Assembly: GCA_905250075.1 (NCBI GenBank)
Contig: CAJNOP010000021.1
Span: 1,389,808-1,453,807, forward strand
Direction: 5' to 3'
DNA: 64,000 nucleotides
DNA from: Rotaria sp. Silwood1
Lineage: Eukaryota > Rotifera > Eurotatoria > Philodinida > Philodinidae
The notes under the pieces were generated by a model. The model had not been told where the DNA came from and searched no databases. It saw only the letters and a list, made by a program, of their open reading frames with translations. Both the position numbers and the translations under genes were made by a program. Shown in pieces: positions 23,901-34,464 of the stretch (positions are counted from its first letter, which is position 1; every line of letters starts with the position of its first letter).

Positions 23901-26900
23901 AAAATTGTCATCGTTGACATCATGTTCTAGGAATTGCCGTATCTCAAGAATGAACTATCAAATATTAAAATAGTGTTAAAACTAGACTTCATTGGACAGT
24001 TTCCAATGATATTAACAAAAATGCATGCACCGAAATTTTCTCAGATATTGTTTATATAAATACTTCGAATTTCAGTTTCAAATTAGTTTTTTAAATTGAA
24101 ATTCTAATCTCAAAAATATCGAGAACAATTGAAGTTAAATGATGTATACAATATTAAACACTTACTATCTGCTAAAACCCAATAATAACACACTTACTAT
24201 TTCTATAAAAAAATTTATGAGTATCGAAGCATCGAGTGAAATCAAAATATATTTTGTGCTTGTAAAAATTGTACGAAATTTTTTGGAAATATTCAGACTT
24301 GTCTATTGGATATTTCTATAGTTTTTTATTCATTATTAAATAAATAATAATAGTGAGAAAGATGAAGAAACACAATGAATAACAATACATAGTCTTCAAT
24401 AATTTGAAGCGAACATCTAAGGTAGCAGTGTTATGTGCTAGATGATTTTTCTCACCTATAGATAATTATTTATATTTGATTATCAAATAGAATGATTGTC
24501 GATCGGTAGAGTTATTTGAATAAAATATGACATTTCTCGCCTGAAGCATCAATAGATTTAACTTATATAGGCAAATCTCATGTCACTATTTGTCACCTTG
24601 AGTTAACGAAGCTTGCTTAATAGTAATTAATTTTCTCTTTGGATTGACTTATCTGTAGTGCAAAATGTATACTCGCTTTCTACACAATGAATTTACTGAC
24701 CTTATTAGGAGGAGAAGACAGCGGACTTCCAGCCTGAGGTACTCACTGTTTCTCTCTCGACTTAATATCTTTTACTTAAATATATATATATATACATAAG
24801 TGAAATTGATAATTAGAAGAAATGGATTATGTACTGAATATCTGTCAAAGAAGAAGTAATTAAAAATGCTATTAGAAAAATTTGTTTTTAGCATGACATA
24901 CCTTTTACATAAATGAGAAAAATTTTTTTGCCTTTTCAAGTATTGTGAAAAAGAATGCTTTCATGAATTTCTCGATGTATCAGATGATATTTTCTTTGCA
25001 CTCAAGAAACTTAATTGAAGAAAACATGTATATTCTGTTGTATATTTCAATAAAAAAGTTTTTGATGATCCTTTGTCTTAATGATTTCATGTAGATCGCC
25101 AGGGAAATATGATGATCTTTAGGGAAATTATTAATCATCTGTAGTTGATAAATTCTTGAATAAATTATCATCATATTTGTTGTCTTTCAATCGAGAAAAC
25201 AAGTTTATTACAATGAGAATCAATGAATATTGCTCTTTATTTTGATTCTTATTGAAATATTTTTATATGATTACAAGCTTTGATATATAATGAGAATGCA
25301 TAGATTAAAATGTGTCGCATAATATGTTTAAATTAAACAATATATACATTTTAGAACATAAAAACAAAGTTAAATATTTTTGTACTACAATATAAAATTT
25401 GAGCTACCAGAGTTATATACCGTTTTTTTTAATTATTTTCATGTATACTCTTATCTAATCACCACAATTACTGATTCAAGTGTTATGTTTCCATTCACAT
25501 ACATTCGCACATATGAATGTCAATTTTATTTTTATTATGTTTTTCTCTTGTCTTCTTTTTTTTGTTATATATCAACTTTATTTTCACATTTCAATAAGGA
25601 TGCTGATTTCAAATAAAAATTACTTTGTCAATACATCTATTAATATATAAATTTATTAGTCACTTTAGATAGAATACTTAACACAATCTATTGTAAGAAA
25701 TATTTACACGATGAACAGAAATTGTTCATTTCCAGACTAAACAGATATGCAGTAGTTTAGTCTAGTATACGAGACGTGTATCAACATTAATACAATCATA
25801 TATTTCTGTGTAATATGCGAGCCGAGTAAGACCGAACCTCCCAGACCACTTATCTACATAATATGGATAAGGCTGCTGCTGAAATGTTGATTTTCAATTT
25901 AATTATCTCAAATACTAAATCATCATTGAAAAATTCTAAATCCAAAATATCACTCTTTCTTACTTGCCTGTGAAAAAAACAAACTATCCAATCGATAATA
26001 CTTTTGACACTTGGCATATAATTTGAATCATTAAAGGACTCTTGTTTTTTTTTAAATTTTTTTCTGCGTTCTTTGATCGGTTCACGTTTGATGCCATCTC
26101 AAAAGACGCCAAAGTGTTTTTTCTACAAAATTATGTTATTCATCGACTTCCAATATACAGTCAAAAACAACGATTGGATAAAACAAAGATTTTCTAGTAT
26201 TATGACTCTAATTGTGCTGGATGAATCATGCTATCCTACCGTTATTTATATTTTTATGACAATACTTGAAATTTTGCATCGCAATCGTTATTACTTCGAT
26301 ATATTAAAACATTAGCAAAAAGAGTAACCTCATACTTTAGAAATTGATGGGTGATGTCCATGTCTATTCATTCTGTTTCATAATCAAGATACTACATATT
26401 TTATGTCCATAATGCATAATCAACATGAAAACTGAGTATAAAAATATTATTTGAAAGGATATAAAGTTAATCAAGTTAAAAATATCCTGTCGAATACAGA
26501 TAGCTTGAGTATACTACAAAGTATCTAATTATTTAAAGACATTTTTGTAAACTTGTTCAATTTTTTAGGATTTCGTTGTATTTGTGAGGAAATTGAAATT
26601 TTCACAATATTGCTATCATCAAAGGCATACAAAACTGATAAAAATTATATCAATCTTTGTCAATTTTTCTCATCATAGTCTATTCTGATAGCAAAATAAA
26701 GAGTATATTTGACATAAGCGTCCAGACATAGACCGAATCACATGTATTTTGTAGAATTAATTCTTAAAGAAACGTAGTTGCTTGTGCTTATTTCGAACAT
26801 ATTACTAATTGTGTTATCAGAATAGACTTGATTTTCTCACAAATAAAAGAAAACCAACCATGAAAACTAAAGAGGTACTTGATGCTTTGCATTATTTTAC

Positions 26901-27904
26901 TGATTTATTTCTTTATTTCGATATTTTTTGAATGTTTTGCTGGTTGGGGTTTATGTTAATTTGTAGGACCGAATATACTGTCTCTTAGGTCGAGCTTTAA
27001 GTCGCTGACGAAAAGAGTTTAATAAGTTTGAACCAGCAAGAAAGTTCTGAAAATATCGAAAAAAGAAATAACTCAGTCATGGATCATTTTGTCAACTACG
27101 TCATTTGTTAGACGGCTGATTATACTGGAGGACATAACGTTTAACGAAGCACATCGTAATCGATGATACATGATACTAATATCAAGTACTTAAGCCGTCC
27201 TAATAATTATCATTGACTTGAGAACAAACAAGTTCAGTATACCAAAAAAATGATGGAAATGGGAGGGGGTTGAAGAAGACTTTTACCCAGGAGTGTATTT
27301 TTGATACGTCCATAAAAGCACTGTCACAATAGCTGATATATATTTTTGTAGAGAACTAAACAGCGTATCTTAAAGTAAAAAGATAAGTTCTATAGAGTGT
27401 CAAGAAAATGGAAAAAAGTGAAAGAACTGAGAACGCAATATTCTTTCACCATCTTGTTACAAGGCATCGAAGGAAGTTAGAAGTCTTTCTGAGTTTGGTT
27501 GAAAATCGTTTTATTTGGAGTTTTTCTAACACTTTAATCGACTGAACATAATAAAAGTCATCGCTTCGCTGTTTTAGAAGACCTTGATCGAGAATCTGTG
27601 CCATTCTAACCAGAATTAGGAGTCCCAAGGTCCTTCATTTAGAAGGAGGAGGCCATATGTGATGGAACTTATAAATCTATTAAATCATCAAACAAGACCA
27701 TGCTTGAGCAATACTTTGGATAGCGTTCAGTACTCAAGAATAGAATAACAATAACAACGTTCCTGTAAAGCACAATCGTTCACTTGTAAAAAATATGCCT
27801 ATTTTATGCGTGACAAACTTAGTTTTTGTTTTTTTTTGTTTGACAGCTGTCATAGACGATCAAAACAAGAAGCAAAATAATTTAAAAAAATCTGACGCCT
27901 AGCC
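20942..27904. other. 7 kb gene-poor AT-rich region
   Basis: Upstream of the receptor gene on its 5' side. Apart from the foldback repeat at 23.6-23.9 kb no structure was recognised. Open frames of 60-80 codons at 21356, 21870, 24139, 25380 and 26073 lack motifs, conserved starts or exon-like codon use. A short (TA)n run is at about 24780-24795. Confidence 0.5.
23635..23895. repeat. Foldback (inverted) repeat, about 260 bp
   Basis: The left arm (from about 23635) and the complement of the right arm (to about 23895) align over roughly 100 bases: TAAGAATGTAGTTCCCTGTA against TAAGTATCTAGTTCTCTATA at the outside, then TTGCTCTATCC against TTGCTCTATTC, and CATGAAATATACAA identical in both near 23721 and 23803. 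The loop is about 45 bases. It has no coding potential and would form a long hairpin if transcribed. Confidence 0.7.
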
Positions 27905-28265
27905 TCCCAATCCTTCACCATTTGACTGAAGTCTTTCTCATTTTGGTGCCGGAGCGAGTGTCATTTGAACATTTGCTCTTTGCCACGCCCCAACTTCATA
28001 AGCTCATTGCTACTGAAGACTTTATCAACAGCCTATTATACTCCTTGGAGCATGTCCAATTGCAATCTCGTCTTGAACAGCTAATAACTCATCTCTAGAT
28101 TGGCGTTAACTCCGGCACACAGCTGACAGAAGAGCAGGTTATACATCTACCTGTTGTATTCATGCGTGTGAAGTTTGCTAGCATCGGACAGTTATCGAAG
28201 ACATCCATCTATCAAACATTTCACGAACTTGATCGGTTTACGATTGTACAGAAAGATGCCTCATG
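27905..28265 (+). pseudogene. Unidentified coding relic of higher GC content
   Basis: A stretch clearly less AT-rich than its surroundings stays open for about 115 codons with one internal TAG. It reads, in part, VPERVSFEHLLFATPQLHKL, ATEDFINSLLYSLEHVQLQS, TQLTEEQVIHLPVVFMRVKF and IYQTFHELDRFTIVQKD. The composition is that of a folded, helical protein. I do not recognise the family; a broken host gene or part of a transposon are both possible. The TPR pseudogene begins 600 bases later on the same strand, so the two might be parts of one former gene. Confidence 0.45.
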
Positions 28266-28864
28266 AAATGCGGGTGTGTCCTCACTTGTCGCTCATGTAA
28301 AATACTTGTCTGAAGTAGCGAACACCACTAAATGGGCAGACAATCACTTGGTATGACAGTCAAACAATTAGAGTGTGGTTATGAAAGGAACAATATGTGT
28401 TTATCTATCTTGATTATCTTTTCTTTGATTAAAAAGGCTTGTATCTGTTTTTACAGTTTAAGGATGAGTGAGTGGGTAGAGTTTGGGTAAAAAAGTGAAG
28501 TCTTCGCTTCTTCCACAGCCACTCATATGTAGGCATTTGATATGTTAGAAGAAAGTATTTCAATGACATTGATTTGCTAAAACAGAATATGCATGATTGA
28601 TTTATTACTGACACGAATGATTTCAACAAAGAATTTTAAAACCATTTTGTTGAAGCCATTTCGATTCAACCAAATCATATTAGACATCTTTTCTGTGTCG
28701 ATAAACTTGGCATCTCAAGAGCAAGGATCTGCCACCCATAGTGTTTAGAAATCCATGAATAAAAACATCATGACATTCTTCATATAATGGATAAAACTGA
28801 GAGTTGATCCATTATTTGTTGATCTATATTTTGCAAATTTCATTTCTAGTTAATCATATCTTGT

Positions 28865-29590
28865 TGACTAAAATCTACAACAATATTGAAATAGTACATG
28901 CATGTCTACCAAACTTTTCGATCACAGCCTTATACTATGAGAAGCCCTAAAATATCATGCAAAAATTCCTTTAATCGAACTGTCAAGAAATAGTCACTTC
29001 ATGTCACGACATTGTTGAGTTATATAAACTTTTCAAAAAATATTCAACTGCAACTTCATGCGATAAGAAAACAGTGAAAAATGTAGATCCATATCTTTCA
29101 TGTCATTATTCGAATTTACGATTGACTTATAACAATATTGCTCGTATGCAGTGTCATATGGGGAAAAAAATTTTGTTCTAATACATTTTAAACGAACATT
29201 AAAAATTAGATAGAAGTCATATCCACCTATACGTACACCACTAGTTACAATCTATGATATTATAGAACAATTATACAATTCAATGAGAGAGTACTTGAAT
29301 GCATTGCTATATTACGAAATAATACTTAACTGCATGAAAGATTGTTCAATTGCACTATCATCCTACAGGAAAATACTGGAAATCAAATAGATTTCTTTTC
29401 CATTTTCTTATCTTGATTCAACTTTTACGTACATCAATATCGGTTTAGTGTATGAACTTGTTGAAATAGAGTCGTCATACACGTCATTATATTATAAGAA
29501 AGTACTAGAATTTGAACAAGTATTTAGTTCACTCAATCATTTAGATCTAACTATTACATATACAAATATAGGTGTCTGACTTATATCAAC
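28865..29590 (+). pseudogene. Tetratricopeptide-repeat protein pseudogene (kinesin-light-chain-type repeats)
   Basis: Translation with several stops and frame changes yields successive TPR units of about 42 residues: CHDIVELYKLFKKYSTAT, LRLTYNNIARMQCHMGKK, TIYDIIEQLYNSMREYLNAL followed by LYYEIILN, SIALSSYRKILEIK, FTYINIGLVYELVEIESSY, LYYKKVLEFEQVF and LDLTITYTNIGV. These correspond to the usual unit YNNIG.VY..MGEYSKAL.YYEKALEI. Long TPR proteins of this sort are numerous in bdelloid genomes (general knowledge). Several in-frame stops make it a pseudogene. Confidence 0.75.
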
Positions 29591-29833
29591 CGAAAATGTA
29601 CAGCAGCATTGAGTTTCTGTATAAGTAAACTGTTGTCTTTGGTTTTTCCTTTGATTCAAATAATTTAATAACTGCCATGTAAACATATATGGGTATGTAA
29701 GATAATATCAACTTTTACGAATAAAATCAAATTCAATACATAGAGCAAAAGTAATGAAAACCTTCATTTGGTCAGATATTATTCACAGCTATGCTAATAT
29801 GCATAAATTACAAATTTCAAAGCAAGCAGACTA

Positions 29834-30409
29834 CAAAGATGCCCATCGCGGCTGAAAATCTGCCGCGGCCGCTCCGCGGCCTTAGAAAAAAAAAGCTGTC
29901 GCACCGCTGCCGCGCCGCGACGGTTTATAAAAAAATGTTGCCGCGCCGCTGTCGTGATGAATTATAAAATAAACGTGCCGCCACCGCGCCGCTGCCGCGA
30001 CGTTTTTCAAAAAAGTGTTTCTAATTTCACTGCTGTGACTATATTTGACCAGAGATATGGGTACTAGTCCATCAGATTTATTCAATATCAGGGCGTTTCA
30101 TTTGTAAATCCTGAAATTCTATTAAATTCATACAGTTTTTCAATGTCCTCCAAAAAAATCCTGCCGCTGCCGCAATGGTTTTTTAAAAAACCTGCCGCTA
30201 CCGCGATGGTTTTTTAAAAAACCTGCCGCTACCGCGTTGGTTTTTAAAAAACCTGCCACTGCCGCGATGACTTTTAAAAAAATCTGCCGCTACCGCGCCG
30301 CTGCCGCGGTGATTTTTTAAAAAACCTGCCGCTGCCGCGCCGCCACCGCCATCGCGGCAGCGGCGCGGCAGTGGCAGCGGTAGCGGCAGCGCCGCGATGG
30401 ACATTTCTG
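29834..30409. mobile_element. Short nonautonomous hAT-like element filled with GC-rich tandem repeats
   Basis: A 576-bp island of GC-rich DNA in AT-rich surroundings. Its ends form inverted repeats: CAAAGATGCCCATCGCGGC at 29834-29852 and, on the complement of the right end, CAGAAATGTCCATCGCGGC, with 16 of 19 bases equal. Directly outside lie identical 8-base copies GCAGACTA at 29826-29833 and 30410-30417, the duplication length made by hAT transposases. Ends starting CA and an 8-bp duplication fit hAT. Inside, units of about 35 bases combine CTGCCGCTACCGCG with the palindrome TTTTTTAAAAAA, and the right part is a dense CCGC/GCGG repeat. No transposase is present; the Gly/Arg/Phe-rich frames on the minus strand are by-products of the repeat. 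Confidence 0.75.
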
Positions 30410-31164
30410 GCAGACTAGCATAAATATTTCATTTCAGACAAAAACATTTTGAAGTAAGCAATACAATTTGAAATCGATTAAGTTGGTTTCCCATGAGTGT
30501 AATCAATATTTAGAGATAATATCACAACAAGTGAAGTATAACGTGAGTTATCTAAGAAATATACATCAATCTGCGTGAAAGTTACATATGAGTTAGATAT
30601 TTGATAGTTTAAGAGAGATTGATAAAAATCATTGTTCTATTTATGGAAATTTTATGAAATTCATATATACAATTTATCGAAAGGTTTCTTCAGAAATCTT
30701 TAAAATCGGTACAGATGGTTAATTGTTTTTAAAAAAACAAGATCAATTACCATTGATAATAATATGCGTTAGTTTTTGTTAAGTAGTAGAATGAATAGAA
30801 ACAATATAAAAATGGAAATACTATAAAATTATAAAACAAACCAAAGCATCAAAGTATTAAAGTAATATTGTTGATCGTACTTTGATTTTATTTGTAATTG
30901 TAAAGCTGTTACCTGTCAGATTTTGCTGAGAAAAACGTTTTTTGGATGAGTCAACTGTGACCTTTAAGTCTATTTTATCAGTTCAATGTTTTTATCTTCT
31001 ATTTCATTATATTTCAACAAAAATGAATTCTGAAGAAAAATCCTTGATGTATACACTCATTTACTCTGATGATCTTAGCAAATCTTACTGGCACTTTTAT
31101 GACGTAATGTCAAAATAGCAAAAAGCTGACTACTTGCTAACTCATGTGGGAAGAAGTAGAAGTT

Positions 31165-31365
31165 ACGGTATGATGGAAAAAGAAAGAAAAGAAAAATGTC
31201 GAAAGGAAAAACGTCGAAAAGAAATATAGAAAAGAAGAATGCCGAAAGGAAAATCATCGAATGGAAAAATATAGAACGAAAAAATGCAGAAAGAAGGATA
31301 TCGAACGAAAAAATATCGAAAGGGAAAAATATAGAAAGAAAAGTATTGAAAAGAGTATGTTGAAT
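31165..31365 (+). repeat. Purine-rich degenerate tandem repeat, copy 1
   Basis: About 13-15-base units such as GAAAAATATCGAAAG and GAAAAACGTCGAAAA are repeated imperfectly. On the plus strand the units read as Lys/Arg/Glu-rich peptide (for example ERKNIEREKYRKK). A second copy lies inverted at 32.27-32.45 kb. Both are preceded by a similar GAAGTTAC(G) / GTAACTTCG and GATGGAAAAAG stretch, so they share an origin beyond the repeat itself. Confidence 0.6.
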
Positions 31366-32271
31366 CAAAAAGATATTATTTTTATATTAATTGAAAGTGA
31401 ATCCTGTCGGAAATCAGACTACTGAATAAGGAAAAAAATACGTCAATGTATGCCACTCATCTTCAATGATTTATGTACTAATTGACCATTGAAGACTTCG
31501 GTTTTCTGAAAGTCAATATTTATAGCAAAAAGCCTAACGAAATTGCATCTATAGTACCGTGAGCATAGATATAATAGCTTTCGTTGCGTGAATGAAAAAT
31601 AAATTTATGTTATTTTGCAAGTTTCTAGCATTTCAAAAAGTAGGGAGTTGAAGGTGATAGGTATTTGAAACTGCTTTGCATTATTCAATAAATAAGTGTG
31701 AATAAGTAATTCCTCAATCAAAACCAAGAATTTGTAATTATCTATTTCGGTCTATGGCGATTGAAATGTGATAGACTGTTGTCTCAAATATGAGCTTAAC
31801 GAGTCCACGTTGAATACTTGGATATTAGGAAAATCTCTTTAACACATTCTTGTATTGCTCTTACAACGTTCGAATTTTCATTTCCTCAGATTCAATTTGC
31901 TAGTCTCTAGGATTCTATATATATATACTTATTTAACTTTGAAACATATTTCCTGTTCTCATATCGACAGTAACCTATTGTATGTGATGTTTTTGTTTAG
32001 TTGAAATATGAACTCTGCTCATCATTAAAAAGGATTTTTTTGCTAAAGAAAATTGATCCGATTAGAAAAAGTAGTCATTTTATCTGCAGTAAGTGAAACC
32101 AACTGATTCGTCTTGGAATACTACTGTATTCGTGAATAAAACGCTTTGAAAATGGATTTATTTCAACACTTGGTGTATGTTCGACATTTCAGAAGTAGAA
32201 ATACAAAAGAGGACAATGGTACTAAAACGTTAATGTTTTATTTGTCGCACTAAAACGGTAGCTTAATATTA

Positions 32272-32445
32272 ATGCTTTCTTTTCTACTTGTTCGCCTTCG
32301 ATATTTTCGACATTTTTCCTTTCGATGTTTTTCTTTCTATATTTTTCTTTTCGTTCTTTTTCCATTCGACGTTTTTCTTTTCGACATTTCGTTCTATTTT
32401 TCTTCGATATTTTTCCTTTCTGTCTTTTTCCATCCATTCGAAGTT
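32272..32445 (-). repeat. Purine-rich degenerate tandem repeat, copy 2 (inverted)
   Basis: On the minus strand the same units as copy 1 appear, reading MDGKRQKGKISKKNRTKC then RKEKRRMEKERKEKYRKK in an open frame. The two copies lie about 0.9 kb apart in opposite orientation and could pair. Whether this is a decayed Lys-rich coding repeat or a minisatellite cannot be decided. Confidence 0.55.
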
Positions 32446-32760
32446 ACAGGAGTTGGTATGCCATCTATATGGTTGAAAATTACTAACTAAACTACGAATT
32501 TATTGTTTCTGTTGCTACGAATACTATTCAAACATCTAGAAAAGATAATGATGAATTGTTATTTCGAAATGATTGAGCAATTTGCTGTAGATATTATTTT
32601 TACTTTCATTCTGTTCTTTTTCTTGCATAGAAATATGAGTCATTTTTATTTAGATGTATTACCAATGAATAATAGAATAAAAATGCATCTTTTATTTTTA
32701 TTTTCTTTCAGTAACTGTTGAAAGTAGTCGCTAAATATCGACATAAAAACATCTAGCACC

Positions 32761-33834
32761 ATGGTCACATTTTGTGATGAAGACAAAACTTGTTCTTGTT
32801 GCGGAAAATCATCATCACAAAAAGAAATAATGTCTTATACAACATTTGGACAACCTGATCTTGATCTGAGGTAAGACTATTTCGATTGTTTTACACAATA
32901 TGAAACTGTGTATATGGGTTTTATTAATCCGAACAGACCACCACCAATGAAACGTGATACTATGTTTGCTTGGATTGAATACTGCTCTCATTGTGGCTAT
33001 TGTAGCCATAACATAAACGATGAGAAAGGAGTAAATAGTAAAAAACAAATAATATCACATATAATCAATCATTTCTATTACATATACTTTAGGTATCCCG
33101 CAAGGAAATTATTCAATCATCCGATTATCAAGCACAACTCTCTTCAAATGATTATCCATCATTAGCGAATCAATTTCTTTGCTACTCAATTTTACTTGGT
33201 AAGATTTTACATGTAATTATTCCGTTTTGTTTGTGATGAACTACAAACAATTTTAATCCTATCCAATGAACAGAGAAATCTAAATAAACTGAAACTGCAT
33301 TATCTTATCTTATCATACTACTCCTATTATAATTATTTTGCACTGTAGAACATGAGAAGAATTTGGTAGAAGCAGCATGGCAAGCACTTCGTGCTGCTTG
33401 GAATTGTGATGATGCCCATAATGAACAAGGAGCAGTGCGTAGCCGTCTGCGTGCTGCTAAATTGATCGACGATTCTCGTTCGGCTAATGTCGAATTCAGT
33501 AAACAACTTGGTCTCGATCGATGTATCGAAGCTGATGCATTACGACGTGCCGGAGAACTTCAACGTGCTAAAGAATTACTTCAACATATGCAGGTAAATT
33601 TATATATATATATATCTGAGCTCAGATTGATTCAACAGTGTTTTTATGTATAATAGGGTGAAGAAGAAGAAATTATTAAGACTTTATATCAATTTCAACT
33701 TCATTTAATTGAATCCAACGATACTAGTGAGAAAAAAAATTGTATCATTATTATATCAAATGATGAATAATCTGTTTATAGGATGCTATACAATTACAGA
33801 CGCACAAAAGTATCATGATGCTAACAAACAATAG
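32761..33834 (+). CDS. Bacterial-type uncharacterised Cys-rich protein with acquired introns
   Basis: Six exons (32761-32870, 32937-33030, 33093-33198, 33349-33593, 33657-33726, 33782-33834) join in frame into 225 residues. The N-terminus has a C-x(5)-CSCC cluster and CSHCGYC, suggesting a zinc ribbon, separated by TFGQPDLDLRPPPMKRDTM. The middle is helical, with AAWQALRAAWNCDDAHNEQG and LRRAGELQRAKELL, and the end is RCYTITDAQKYH. From memory this order (FGSPDLDLRP..M.R.TM, C..CGY, AAW.CDD, CYT.ED at the end) belongs to a family of bacterial hypothetical proteins (I associate it with DUF2225, not certain). Function unknown. The exon with GCT/CGT-rich codons (33349-33593) is less AT-biased than its neighbours. 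An acceptor AG at 32710-32711 precedes the start. AATAAA is at 33922-33927. Likely horizontal origin is an inference. Confidence 0.8.
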
Positions 33835-33921
33835 ACAATAGATATGTTCAACTATTGACCTATATCAATTATTACGTAATGAGTATATAATCAAGAAGTT
33901 TGCTATTATTAACACATTTGA

Positions 33922-33927
33922 AATAAA
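33922..33927 (+). terminator. Polyadenylation signal AATAAA
   Basis: Canonical hexamer 88 bases after the stop at 33834, followed by T-rich DNA. Confidence 0.5.
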
Positions 33928-34464
33928 AGAAAATCTTATTTTTACTTGAAATTTTCTTAAACTTTATTTGTTTTATTCAATATGTTACCTGTCTAGCCGT
34001 TTTTCCGAGTAATCACAAGTCAATCGACTGATATCGGAAATCTCAAGAATGAGTCTTATAATTGTCAAATGGCACAAGCTAGAAATATTGGTCTTGTATA
34101 GAGTGAAAGAAAAGAACTTTTTCTATCGAATAGTCCTCTCAATAGTCTAAACTGATCGGGAAATAACTTTAGAGTATTGTTTTTGGAAATTTCCACCAAA
34201 AATACATCGGATTCTTCAATTTCTAAACAATCGATTTTCGATATGCTTTGATAGCTTCAGATCTTCTTCTTTGAATGATGACAACCGCAGGTTTCTATGA
34301 CGTTCCTATTAAAATCTATCCAAAAGCACAGTGAAGCATATTAAATTTTTAAAATACATAGCACTAATGGGAATTTAAGAGTTGAAAACGATATTTTAAA
34401 ACCTTGTTTATTTCTTTTTTGTAAAAAAAAAAAAAAACTACCAATAAACTTGAAATATATGTTT

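Larger units (their letters stand above)
30418..32760. other. Spacer with two inverted copies of a purine-rich minisatellite
   Basis: Holds the two repeats listed separately and the presumed promoter of the gene starting at 32761. A TATATATA run is near 31917-31925. No other gene was recognised. Confidence 0.5.

Noticed and set aside
29882-30404. Gly/Arg/Phe-rich frames (RGSGRFFK...) on the minus strand
   Set aside because: By-product of the GC-rich tandem repeat inside the hAT-like element; no start context, splicing or family.
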